A stretch of DNA of 64,000 bases from Acephala macrosclerotiorum (taxonomy: Eukaryota > Ascomycota > Leotiomycetes > Helotiales > Mollisiaceae): positions 186,001 through 250,000 of the forward strand of contig MU119212.1 in NCBI GenBank assembly GCA_014904845.1, read 5' to 3'. The translations under genes were made by a program, and so were the position numbers. Position 1 is the stretch's first letter. Every line of letters starts with the position of its first letter. Below, in pieces: positions 46,027 to 57,871 of this stretch. The notes under the pieces are model-generated. The model was not told the DNA's origin. It saw only the letters and a list, made by a program, of their open reading frames with translations, and made no database searches.

Positions 46027-48674
46027 ATGGATATCCAACTCCCACTTAGGGCCAACGAGCCAGCTACAGAGATTCCAACCGGGGGCCGTAATCTGCTAAA
46101 GAAGACCCATCAAGAAAAAAAGTCCAAGGGCTCTGGGAAGAAGCCAGCTAATTTGATACTCAAGCTCTTTAGCGGCTTATCTTCAAAGTCTGAGACCTCT
46201 TCCCCAGATAAGGACCCCTCTCCGAGACGACTGTTTGGGATGGACTCGCCTAAGTCAACGTCGGTGAATGATGAAGAGGAGGAGCCTAGAGACCGACTAG
46301 CAGATTATGCCGATCTGATCGTCCCCTCCCCATTGCAGCATCCCACAAAAGGTTGCTTACAGGCTCGCTGGGAAGGAGTTGCTCGCTCAGATCGACCACT
46401 TGCAGTATCCAACTCTTCCGCCAGCCTCTCACCGTTGTCACACCAGAGAAATATCTACGAAACTCTACTAGATCTCACTGGACAAAGAGACGCAAACAAT
46501 CTTGCCGATCAAGAGACGGGTCCAATGAAGCCACATCGGCGTTCTGCACAAGCATCACATGCTGAAATTACCTTCCCACCATCTAGAGCAACATTCTTTG
46601 GTGGTCTATGGGACATCGACGATCAACCGAAGAGCAGAGTCAATGACGATCAAGGTTCTGAGAGCGATACGAGTACGCGACAGCCAACGCTGCGCCGAGT
46701 GCAGGGGTTCAAGAATAATATACCAGTATCCTTCATTGAACAAGAGATGTCCGAACAGCGCCTCCCAACAATCCCAGAAATTGCCAAGAAGATGGATAGA
46801 AACAGGGAAAATACTACTCGCACTAGCTGGTTGTGCCATTACTACCAAGTATGTACTCCTTCGCACAAGAATATGCTCACTACTATCTGCACCTCAACTC
46901 GATCTATGCGCGGAAAACTGCTGACTTCATCTCACTCAAGGGCCACTACAATTGCAACGACTTGCCACCTTTTCCACAAATCACCTCTGACAGTTTCTGC
47001 TTTCTCCCTGCTTTAGATCCTCGTTCAGAAGCAGAGCGACTTGTTGCTTCCCAAAAGTTCGACCAGCTTTGGTTACGACGTACTTCTGACCTACTGACTG
47101 CCCTTCAAAGGCTCACGGAAGATTTCGATCCCGACTTTGTTACCCTCAGTACCTTCGGCGAAGGACAGGAGATCCTGGTAGCGAATAATGGTTTTGACGT
47201 AGACACCATCCTTAGAGCCGAAAGTCTTGCAGCTCATGCTCTGTACACTGGTGATGTTATGGTGGTGCTCGATACCAAAGAGGTAATGTACTTCCTTCTA
47301 AGTTTGGAATTATGCTGATGGGCGTAGGACTGGCGTTTCCGAAGAAACCCATTTGTTGACAACTATCCGAATATTCGGTTCTTTGCTGCAACGCCACTGA
47401 TCTCACTAGATAGCCAAATCATAGCTGTCTTGTCCATCTATGGCAAGGAACCTCGGGACCTCGATATTTTCAAGCGCCAGGAACTTGCAATGATTGGTCG
47501 AGAGATCATGGATGATATCTACAGAACTTTGAACCACATAGGAGGCGAACCTTCTCGACTTCAGTACAGGTTGTCTCGACATTTGGAAACTGCCCCCTCC
47601 CGCGTTAAATCACGGTTGTCACGGTTTGTCTGGAAAGAAGATCACAAGCATGCTTCTGTGATCGATCCTAATCTCATCCCACAAGCTTTAAACATTCGCA
47701 AGATCACCGAGGAACCTACTCCTCCTCCTTCGGCTGATTCCGAAGTGGGACCTGGGCCAGAAATCTTCCATGGCTTCGGCCAATACACTGCACAGCCCTC
47801 TGATGCCGATTATTTCGTCGACATGCCAGATGATGATGTCTGCGAAGAGCCTAACATCAGCCACCATCCTTACGGTAGCCCCATTACATCCAACTTTGAT
47901 CGAGTCGGCGTACAAGAGAATATAAATCCCTCGCCTACAATTCCAAAGCCCGGGTCGAACACTTCTCACACCTCCTCGAGAAGCACAGTCAAAGAGGCCG
48001 ATTCCTCCGTTCACCAAGGTTCCGTAGCTGACAGTACACGATACAACAAACATCATCATCAGGGCAGCGCACCAGCAACCTTAATGAGAAATCATCTCTC
48101 AGCTGCTTCCGTGGCTGAGGCTGTCCAGCTGTGCAGGAAAACCGCTACTGACCTCAAGTATGATCTCATCTATGTGGCCAGAGTGGCTAGTATAGAGTTC
48201 GAGCTCGCAGATGGAACTTTTGTCAAAAACATCAGTGCGGCTGTTCATATAAAGAGCAGTGATAGAGCAGTCCAGGCGGTTTCCAAGGACTCAATCTACG
48301 AAGCTCTGCGCTTGGACAATCAGATCAAATCTTGGGCCGTAGAGGGAGACTCATTCAAGGCAGACGATCTTACGTCAGGGGATCTGATGTTCATTCACAG
48401 TGACGAACAGGTTCCTGCTAAGAAACGTTCATCGGGTTTTGTTCTCGTCGCACTGCGTATGGAGGCAAACAAGGACAATAGGGCAGCTTCTCGATTCCAA
48501 GAGACGACGAAATTGAACAAGTTAGGGGTTGACTTGCGAAAATTCTTTGCTCTGCCACCAGCTCATCAAAAGACCAAGACAGACCCATACCCTGGATGTT
48601 ATCCAGCGAATGAGGCAACCGAGGTTGTTGTACCCAATCACACATACCGTTCAAACAACCGAAAGAAGCAGTAA
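46027..48674 (+). CDS. GAF-domain-containing fungal protein
   Basis: The model has three exons. Exon 3 (47328-48674) and most of exon 2 (up to 47282) are firm and join in phase 0 across a 45-base intron. The GAF-like domain spans that splice: SFCFLPALDPRSEAERLV, LWLRRTSDLLTALQRLTEDFD, LVANNGFDVDTILRAES, then DWRFRRNPFVDNYPNIRFFAATPLISLDSQIIAVLSI. GAF domains bind small ligands or mediate dimerisation; no kinase or other output domain follows. The region before it is basic and Ser-rich. The first splice is uncertain: 46725 to 46827 keeps AHYYLHLNSIYARK and gives 833 residues, while 46848 to about 46940 (a better GTATGT donor) replaces it. I favour the first because the retained segment looks conserved. 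The C-terminal 250 residues are weakly structured. Confidence 0.7.
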
Positions 48675-49743
48675 TGCTCCTAACGGTATCTCTGAGCTGT
48701 TGTTAGTTGGGGAGTCTAGAGATGGTTCAAAGCTCTCTTATATCATACAGATTGGAGCTACCCTTTTATATCCCATGGACCGATCGTTCTCGACTCTCAG
48801 ATTATCTATCACCCAACAACGCTGGAATTATTTTCTGTTTTCAATCGAAGCTCAGCACCTCATTTCAAGTTTGTGCTCATTTCGCCTTCTTCGATGTCTG
48901 CGATATTGGTCTCGGTTCATATATGCGAGCGATGGAACGCTTGTAACCTTCAACGACTTGTCTGACTATCACAAATGCACATAGTGGCAAGTTGGTGGAC
49001 TTGCCTTCTGATTCAATGGGTTTTCTATGTCAGAAGTTGACAATCATGTTTCCTTTTCAATTTGTTTCCCGTTGCTGCGAATACCCAATGCTTGCTTGCA
49101 TTTATGGTGGATGATGCTTCGATTTTACTGCTCACTAGTGGTTCGTTTGGACTGGGCATGCATTGTATCTGCATACAGAAGGGTGGATGTTTGATGATGA
49201 AAAATTGGCGTTTATGGATGCATGGATGGATTGAAGCAAGCAAGCACGCAGCATGTGTATAATGTACCAAGAGAATTAAACGGAACTCCAAAATCCTAAG
49301 CTGCCTTTGATCGTGCCGTGACACTTGGATGCCCCTTCTTTGAGGGGCGGTCCGAGTTGCAAACCCTGCTAGCAGTTCTAAAATCAAAAGTGGCTGACAT
49401 CAGAATCTCAACACTTGCAGGTGTAGAAGCTCTTCAAACTCAACGCGATCGTTTCCTCGCTGTTCTTCAAATCATCGCTATCAAGATACAGGTAGACAAG
49501 GGGAATAAACGGATTACTTGCATACTTGCAAGCAGTATGGACACTTCTATCGTAACAACCATCTCATCTCTTGCTTTCTTCTTTTCATTTCTCCGTTCTT
49601 TCTCTTCCCACCTCCTCTCCTCAGTCCTTTACTTATGAATGTGCAACGCAATAAAATGTATCATTCATCCCAATTCCATCCCAAGTCATATCCTATATTC
49701 CATTCCCAATTCCCAACTCCACAACGAATTCTGTATACTACAC
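48675..49743. other. intergenic, convergent gene ends
   Basis: About 1.07 kb between the GAF gene and the end of VPS10. Short frames here (49318-49638, 49518-49844) are Phe/Leu/Ser-rich readings of a pyrimidine-rich 3' region and are not supported as genes. Confidence 0.5.
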
Positions 49744-52700
49744 TCAAACCTCCTCATCACTCTCCTCCCCAAGCAATTCTCCTTCATCTTCATCCACAAT
49801 CGCATAATCGCCTCTTCCTCTCGCAAAAGAATCGCGGGTGGTAAAGCGAGCGGGTTTATTACCACCGAAGGCGTTACGGGCGCTGGACCAGAGGGTGGAG
49901 GCGATGGATGGGGCGGCTGCGGCGAGGGTTATGATGCCGGCTATGCCGGCGACGGGGTATTTGATGTACCAGGCTTCTTGGTCGAATGACGCTGTTTGAT
50001 TTATTAGTCCAAGTTTCTTGAAAATGATATAAAGGGAGAATGGGGAGGGAAAGACTCACATTGTTCACCCAACCTAATCTGGCCAAACTTATTGGCCCAG
50101 TTCATCCACACCCAATATCCAAAGCCAGCCGCAACACCAACCGAAATAATAACAATGAAGAAGATAGCCACTCCACTGAGACCATGCTTCTTGTTGAATT
50201 GGTCGCCTTTTCCGGGGCAAGGGTGGGAGACGCTCTTGTCCATCTCGAGACCGCCGACGCAGGTTGTGATGGGGATCCGGCGGTAACCGGTTGGATCGTC
50301 GTATTCGATGCGGTCCTTGTCGACTTTGCAGACGAGTTGTGGATCGGGGGGTGAAAGGCCGGATACGAGGGCGCAGGAGCCCTCGGATTGGCGTTCGTAG
50401 TTGAAGTCACTATGAGAAGTTAGCTGTGATCAAATGAATAGAAACGAAGAGAGACTAACCATTCGAAGTCCCGTCTTGTGCAGGAGCAGTTCTTAGCGAT
50501 ATCGTGGAGATGAGGGATCATTCTGCCATTGTAGCAGTTCCTGTCGGTTCTCTTGCGGTGATATTGAGATTCGTGGCCAAATAAGCATTCATCATCTTGC
50601 TTGGGATGCTTGGGCGTCCAGAGGTAGTAGTCGCCTCCTGTAACATCACCCTCATCAAGCTTGCATTCCTGATCTGTTAGGCCAGAGAAGTCGAGGTTGA
50701 ATGTAACCAGCTTGCCATCTCCGGACTTGCCCCACAGAAGGAAGTTTCGGGAATTGTCGCTGGGAACAGTGGTGAGATCGTCAATCTGAACTTCTGTGTC
50801 GGAGAACGGGTAGGAAATCCAGGTGTCACCCTCATCAAGGGAGTAGAAGACGTCTTTCGTAGGTTCTCTTTCCTTGACAATAACGACGATGGAACCTTGA
50901 TCACCGAATTCCCACATGTACGTCCCCTTCTTAACGAACTTCCAATTAACGCCTGCATCAGAGGTCATGAAGGTGTCAGCGTCCTTCGCCGTGGTAAGAT
51001 ACTCGCCAACATTACCAGTACCGAGCATCAAACCTATAGCAGAAGCCGAGGAGTATGTGTGAGACTTGTCACTCCGCTCGGTGTATCCGTGGATATGCAG
51101 AGCACATTTCTCGATATTGCTACCGCATTCATACTTCTTGCCGTCTGCGTCGGCTTTTGGTGGCGGAAGGTAATCCCACTCCGCGCCATCGTTGTGAGTG
51201 ATCATCGTTTTGAGTTTCTTGCCATCCTTCTTGAAGTTCTCGTCCTTGTAGTTAGAGACAACATTGACCATAGCGACACCCTCGATGCCAAACATCTTCT
51301 CAAAATCGACGTAGCCAACGGAATCTCTGTCCACAGCATCCAAGGCCATGACATAAGAAGTGCCGTTAGAGTTACTCTTGATGATACTTCCATACTCAAA
51401 GCCTGCCTCGTTGTTGACTGTGACATGCAAGAATACTGAATGAGTGGAGCTGTCCAGGACGGTGTAACCCTGCTGGTGGTCCACGTTGAATCCGTGTGGG
51501 AAATCTGCCGCTGCAAATGTAGCTCCATCGATACTAGCATCAACCTTCAGAGTCGACTTCTCTTCGTCCTTCGTCGCCACAACGATGAATTCAGACATGG
51601 TGGCAAAATCAACAACGTTCTCAAAGTGAACTTTGGGCTCGTCGTTGAAGAAATCCCAGCTAGAGACCAATCTCCAGGGATTGTCCTTTAAGTCGTTGCT
51701 CTCTCGCTTTCTGACTTCGCAGTAGATGAGCTTTTCTCTCTTATTCTCAGGGACATCGATCTTCTTCTGCGCGAGTTCGAGGCTGAGATATCCTGTCTCA
51801 GGCTCTCTGATGAATTCGCATTTGCGGACATATCGTTGAAGAGTCTTCCAATCACCATCTCCTCGATCAGTCGTGATAGAGGCAACGGCATGACACTCAG
51901 ATCCAGGACAGTCCCTTGCGCCAATCCAAATGATCCAATCTTTGTTGTTTGGGTGGAAGTTCATGATTGGATAGCCGTCCACATTTGGCTCATTCGGAGT
52001 GTTGAAACTTCTGATGTTCTTTCCGCGATCGGTGGAGTAGAACACCTTCTTGCTTGGAGTTAAGAAGAAGACCATATCGTTGAAGAACGGGTGCGGGTAG
52101 ATCGCAACGATAGCTTCGTCCTTGAAAATCTGCTCCCACTTCTTACCATGGTCTTGTGAGATAAAGACACCGTCCTCAGTTAGCACGAGAACAGTCTCAT
52201 CATCACCAGTGCTGATGACACCAGATCTCTCGAGATAGACCTTGTTCTTGAAGTTTTTACCAGAGAAGACCTGCTGAGCCTGGTGGTCAGGGTTACCAGT
52301 AGCAGGAGGACTTCCACCGGCATCGACACACTTTCTATCGATTGGGTCGTCCTTTTGCTTGCCAGAAGTCCGCTTGCACTTGTTGCCAGGGATCTTGCGC
52401 CAGCCAGAGGAACCCTTGAAAGTGTCATCAGGGCCGAACGCCTTACATTCGCCTTCTGGCAGTGCAAGAGCGCCCGCCAAGTTACACTCTTTGCGGTCTG
52501 TGCTTCTGATGAAGTTGTAATCGCACTCGAAATCAGCATCCGTGCATTCGCATTCCTCGGAGATGTATTGCGGATCCTTGAACTCTTGCTTCAAGAAGCA
52601 ATCGGCATCGGCCTTGCGTCTTCGATAAGACTGCTTTTGACCCATGATGCAAGTCGGCTGACCATTTTCATCAACTCGAGCATACCATTTCTCCATATCA

Positions 52701-54469
52701 TCGTCCTTGCATTGTCGCTCGTGCAAGCCGTCGAAATCAATAGCAACAATATATCCTTTGGCTTCAGGCTTCGAGTCGTCGATTCCTTCGAGAATGAACT
52801 TCAAGCTAGTCGAGTCTTGAGTAGTAGTCAACTGAATTGGTCTGAGCTTGGTTTCCAACTCTACCTCTTTCCAGTTCTTGCCGTGGTCAATGGAATACTT
52901 GATCTCATCCGTAAATCCTTCGTCCTTGACTGCAACTAGAATTGAGCCTTGGTCACCGAATTCGTACTTGTGAGGGCCGTCTAACGCCTTATGCCAAGTC
53001 AAGCCAGCATCATCGGAAACATAGAGGTTCCCCTCGCTGTAATCCTTGAGGTACGATCCAGTATTGCCGATGCCCATGACAAGGCCAGGCGCTGGGCTCG
53101 AAAAGACTCGTCCAGAATTTGATAAATCCGTGACAGAGTGCAGATGAAGCTCCTTCTTCTTGTAGGTTATTGGCTCGAAAGAATTTCCGTCGTCAAAGCT
53201 GATTTGAGTCTTGATCTTCTTCTCTGCGTTGGATGTATCCACTGCCTCCCAATTTTCCACTGTGTTGATCAACATTACTCCTTGGATTCCAGTGATCTTT
53301 TCGAAATCTACAAGACCATAAACATTTCTGTCAGTGTGTTCCATCTTTCTTGCAAAGTATGTTCCGTTCGAGTTACTACTCAGGAACACGCCCATAGGAG
53401 CCGAGGGTCGCGAGTTCATGACATCGATTTGAATGCTGTAGTTGGTTCCCTCTAGCACAGTATACGCCTCTTCCGTCAACTTGTGGTCGTGTGGGAAGAT
53501 AGCTCGGTGCCACCTAATGGTGTCGTCTGAGACGTACATCGCCATCTCGTCGGTTCCTTCAGCAGAAGCCGCAACAATCAAGAAGGGCTTCACGACTGCC
53601 ATGTTGACAATTCCTTGTACAGTTCGTCCGGCCTCGAGTTCTGGCTCAAATTCCTGAATCACACCCTTCTCCTCCTGGAAGTAGTTGTCCGAAACTAGTA
53701 ATCGATAGTCCTTCCGCCATGGGGAGAATCTGCCTTTTACAACACACAGAATCCTGTTGTCGTCCAAGTCCTTCTGGCCCGTTGTGAATAAATCCGTGCT
53801 CTTCGCCCAATGACATCCAGAAGTACCAGCTCGAAGGAACTTCGGTTCGCTTTTGAAACCATCTGTAGTAACCAGCGTCTGCCAAAAACATTAGTCCTCT
53901 TTCCCAACAGTAGCCCCCAAGGTACCCAGTCGCCACCGTTCAAAGACCGCAACATAAGAACCAGCAGAACTCACCAATTCTTCACAAAAGATACCCGTAC
54001 AATCCATGCCATTGAAAATAATCCTATCCGGATCCCCCGCATGGAAAGTCAACACCTCCCTAAATATACTCGCGAGATTCCCCACACTAAACTCCTCCCA
54101 CGTCTCCCCCCTATCACTAGTCTTATAATGCGTATTTCCATTATCCTCCGTGATAATATACGCCCTCGTATGATCAAACTGATGCATCACCAACTCAAAC
54201 ATCTTCCCCTCCATTCCTCCCTTGATCTTCTCCCAGGACTCGCCTGCATCCGCAGAGCGATACGTGTTATGTGAGATGCCATCCTCGAAGAGCACGACGT
54301 CCGAGTCTTCGAAATAGTTGACGTTGAATGGGATGAAGGGGAATTTGTTCTCTTTTATTGACGGAGAGTCTTTCTTTGCTGAGGCGGGGGAGGAGAGGAG
54401 GGAGGAGGTGAGGAAGAGGGAGGTGCAGAGGAGGCTCTGCCATGTGCTTGCGGCGATGTGCAGCCTCAT
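49744..54469 (-). CDS. VPS10: vacuolar protein sorting receptor Vps10 (sortilin family)
   Basis: Four exons (54469-53975, 53878-50460, 50409-50060, 49991-49744) join in frame to give 1503 residues. Vps10 carries carboxypeptidase Y and other hydrolases from the Golgi to endosomes and recycles through retromer. After a signal peptide (about residues 1-31) there are two tandem Vps10 domains. Each is a BNR-repeat propeller (SDDAGLTWHKAL, STDRGKNIRSF, SLDEGDTWISY) closed by a Cys-rich module, for example ECECTDADFECDYNFIR in the first and NCSCTRRDFEC, completed by splicing, in the second. A transmembrane helix (SGVAIFFIVIISVGVAAGFG) follows near residue 1365. The tail contains a second hydrophobic stretch (VAGIAGIITLAAAAPSIAS) and ends in an acidic GDYAIVDEDEGELLGEESDEEV-like segment. 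The length is as expected for filamentous fungi. Confidence 0.95.
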
Positions 54470-55426
54470 GTTGATGGAGGTATCAGCGCATCAAGAGCCG
54501 AGGATTGGGGGCTTCGGAACCCTTCGATTTTCGGTATGATTGTATTTTTTGATGGTGTATTCGGAGATAGGATGAGTTTGCGATACTGTTGTTGGTGTGT
54601 GATATGGTTGCGTGGTCTTTTGATATTGAGTTCGATGGTCTGCCTGTAGGAGCTGAGTGAAACGGACATGCGCCACAGCAGTTATTCTGACGACGCAACT
54701 CCAGGCAGGGTTCCTGAGCACTCCAATCAGAAGCGGAACTTTATTTTCTGATATCAGGTATCCCAACAAGACAGATTGTATCACGATTTTATGCGTTCTT
54801 AGATTTATTGATCATGAGAGAATGTACTTTCGTAGTGCTACGTAACTTGAAGTCTTGATACACAATGTTTCACTTCCGACGGCTTCGTCGCAACAAAGCG
54901 GCAACGATCCTTTTATCGTGGTATCACGTGATTCAAAATACTCTGACAGTATTCCAGGCCTTTCTCTACTCGTTATCAGTTTGCCCTGAGATTTTTGAGA
55001 TGCAGACTCGAGTCGGAGGCTCTGTGACAGCGTTATGCGCAGAAGATGAAACAACTATTGTCCTAATATGAACTCTGGCAACGAAGTATTCTTGGCAGGA
55101 GCTATATACCTGAGCGTCGACTTGACCACTTGATCGAAAGATTGCCTGCCTAAAAACCTGTAATTAAGGCACGAAATTAATCACCTCCGATTTATTGGGA
55201 GGATGTACACATTACGACTGACTGTCGCTATCAAGTCTGCTTTTTGTTAACGAATACAGTACAACATTATTCGGTACAAAAAGTGGTATCAATGATATTC
55301 ATGCATCAACCGTTACCATGCCTTATGCCAATGCAATGCAAACACCTGAGATATAACTGCCAGAGACCACGAGCCCGCTAAAAGACTAGACAAAGTAATT
55401 ATGCATCATCTTCCCTCTTTTCCCAA
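54470..55426. other. intergenic upstream of VPS10
   Basis: About 960 bases holding the VPS10 promoter and the 3' end of the next minus-strand gene. Short frames on both strands lack coding features. The sequence at 55140-55330 is AT-rich. Confidence 0.5.
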
Positions 55427-57871
55427 CTACAAGGCTTTCTTCTGCGAACTTTTCATTTTGTTCCAGAGCCTCTTCACAACACCGTTTTCCTTCTCTGCTG
55501 GACCCCAGCCATCCGAGCCTCCAAATGGTCCTTTGACCTCTAGCTTCTCGTCTGGGAGAGGGAGGGGGTCTTCTCGTAGGGGGCTTTTTACAGCTTGCCA
55601 GCTGTATATGGCATTCTCGTCTGCTCGTAAATCGGGTCTCGTCAAAGTCATCCTCAGCGTCATCTCCCTGTTTCCTGCCATTGCTTGTGTATACGATTCC
55701 CTCGCTACTACTGGTTTAGTAATTCCAAGATGTGCGTAGTCGGATGAACCTTTGCTGCTCTTCGCCGTCGTCCTGCCCGATGTCGGATTCGGGGACCGGA
55801 AGCCCATGTCGCCCAATGGTGTTAGAGGAGACTCGGGATCTACCATTGAGACATCATCCTCGAATAATGAGGCAGTATCATCAGCCAGGAATGATTGCCC
55901 TATCTCAGATCCACCGAGCGATTTCTTCGTTCTATGAATATCCTTGGAGGACCGTTTCGGAGGCTTGTTCTCCTTGTCAGCACCATCTGCAATCCCATCC
56001 ATCGAAGGAAATCCAAACTCGATAGCTTCGTCGAACTTCTGTGGAGATGCTAAGTATACACGCAGCTTCAGCCTTGCTTCTGGATCTTGGTAATGTGCTG
56101 CATTCGGGTCAATTGACGTAACCGATGCCTTTGGTACATGCTTTGGTGCAATCAAAGAGAGCGTTCGTGATTTGTTTCGACTATGGAGATTTGGAGGCTC
56201 GAATTTGGGGGATCGGGGGCCGCCTAACGAAGAAATTGAGTTCCTGCCAAACGGCATCTTCGTGATTGACATTTGTCGTCTAAATGATGGTCTTCTGTTG
56301 CTCGAGGGTGTAGGAATAACAACGCCATCGAGATTGGCATGGTAGTCGTCCAGGGCTAATCTCAGGTCGAGGTCCTCCTCTTCGTCCATCCATCGGAAAC
56401 TCTCATACATTTCTGCTGCCATACTCGAGGCTGGCTCCTCGTGATATCGCGGACTGTCGATGCCACTTGTGGGTGTCGAGGGTGTTGACAAGTCGAGTAA
56501 AGGGCCTGGATTCCGGCTTGCACGACGACTCGCTTTGTATATTGCTTCATCGGCGGCGTCCAGAATGACACTCTCTCGCAACCGTGCAGCTAGGACCACC
56601 TGCTCCTCCCTTGTGAACTGTTTCTTCCGTAGCTTCTCCGGCAGGGTAAGGAACCACGATGCCTCAGTACTCGATACTGATTGGTGGCGGGCGTGTTTTC
56701 GTGACCTTCGTGATGAGGAGCGTCGAGGTTCGATGCCGGCAACGCTAATGCCTCGACGGTCTGCTATAGAGCTCTTTCGGTGGGATTGAATCGGCAGCTC
56801 ATTGAGAGCATTGGATCGCGAATTCTGGGCAAACCTGTTGGGGAGGAGATTGTCAGCGTAATCCCACGAAACCAAGACCCGGGGAGACATACCTCAGTCG
56901 CTCCAAAGTTGAAAAGTACTATGAAAGGAATGTCAGTCCTCAATGCCCAAAGGGGAACTAACGGGGGAGAGTGAGAAATTTCGAATTTTGAATTTGACAA
57001 GCGCTCTGCAGGTACAAAGGAAAGTGTGATGGGCTGCGAGCTGCGTGCTGCACCAAGCATTGTCTAGTGCAGAGGCCGAGCCCATAGCACCCTTCTCCAT
57101 ACAGTAAAGCGGTGTATGGGCTGCGCACTTGCACACTTGCATCCTAGCCGCTCAGGAACCGACGAACGGTACCATCGCAAAAGATACTCAATAGTCTGCG
57201 ACTGAGTTCTTGGGCGATGCGATGCTTTGATGATGGACTGGTGGCGGCGCGAAGGTGCCACAACGGGTCTGCCAATTGCATCTCCGACTTTATGAAATTC
57301 TCAGTGTCTGGTTGCCGATACCAGCCAACGTTCAGAGCTAGAACAACCACCACCGAGCTCTTACCCACGATTGAAACCCCTCCGCAATGTCTTGATGGTG
57401 GCTCGGACATCAAATTCGACAAGCTATCTGCACCTCCTCAAGACACTGCAGCGGCCTGCCCAACCTCCTGGGAGAGTCGATATGGCTGTTCTGCGAGCCC
57501 AGTTGCCGGCATGTGCGGGTGTGGTGACGTACTTTTCTTTGAATAGCGGTTGGTAGCGCGTCGAAGTCTTCCTCAGTTGTCCCAAATCCCGTCATCTCCT
57601 TCATGTTCTTCTTAAATTTCCCTGATGGCAGGCTTCGTGCACTCGCTGGTCGATCGAAGGACAGGGCATAGAGTGTCCGAGGGGAAAGCGCCGCAGTATT
57701 CTCGGTATCGTCAAGGTCTGTCGTCGAGGAGGGGAGGATCGTCGAGAGCTGGGTTGTCGAGCAGGAGAGACTGGTAGAGGAGTAGAAGGGAGCTGTGAAT
57801 TCGGATGCATGATCCCGCATTTGAGGAATTTGTAGTCTGCTGATGCCGTGGCTACTGTGCAGCGGCGCCAT
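55427..57871 (-). CDS. conserved fungal protein, uncharacterised (590 aa), with a long intron
   Basis: Three exons (57871-57533, 56918-56893, 56834-55427) join in frame to give 590 residues. The first exon ends FGTTEEDFDALPTAIQRK at a perfect GTACGT donor. A 26-base microexon supplies YFSTLERLR, and the last exon continues FAQNSRSNALNELP. The joined stretch reads as one uninterrupted conserved segment, which supports the model despite a first intron of 614 bases, far longer than any other here. The protein is Ser/Arg-rich with several ordered islands (EASWFLTLPEKLRKKQFTREEQVVLAARLRESVILDAADEAIYK; SFRWMDEEEDLDLRLALDDY). It lacks any catalytic or membrane motif and ends in a basic tail. Similar proteins occur widely in Pezizomycotina as hypotheticals. 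Confidence 0.72.

Noticed and set aside
50897..53455. Several plus-strand frames of 70-220 codons across VPS10
   Set aside because: They are complementary readings of the VPS10 exon, which is certain from domain content.
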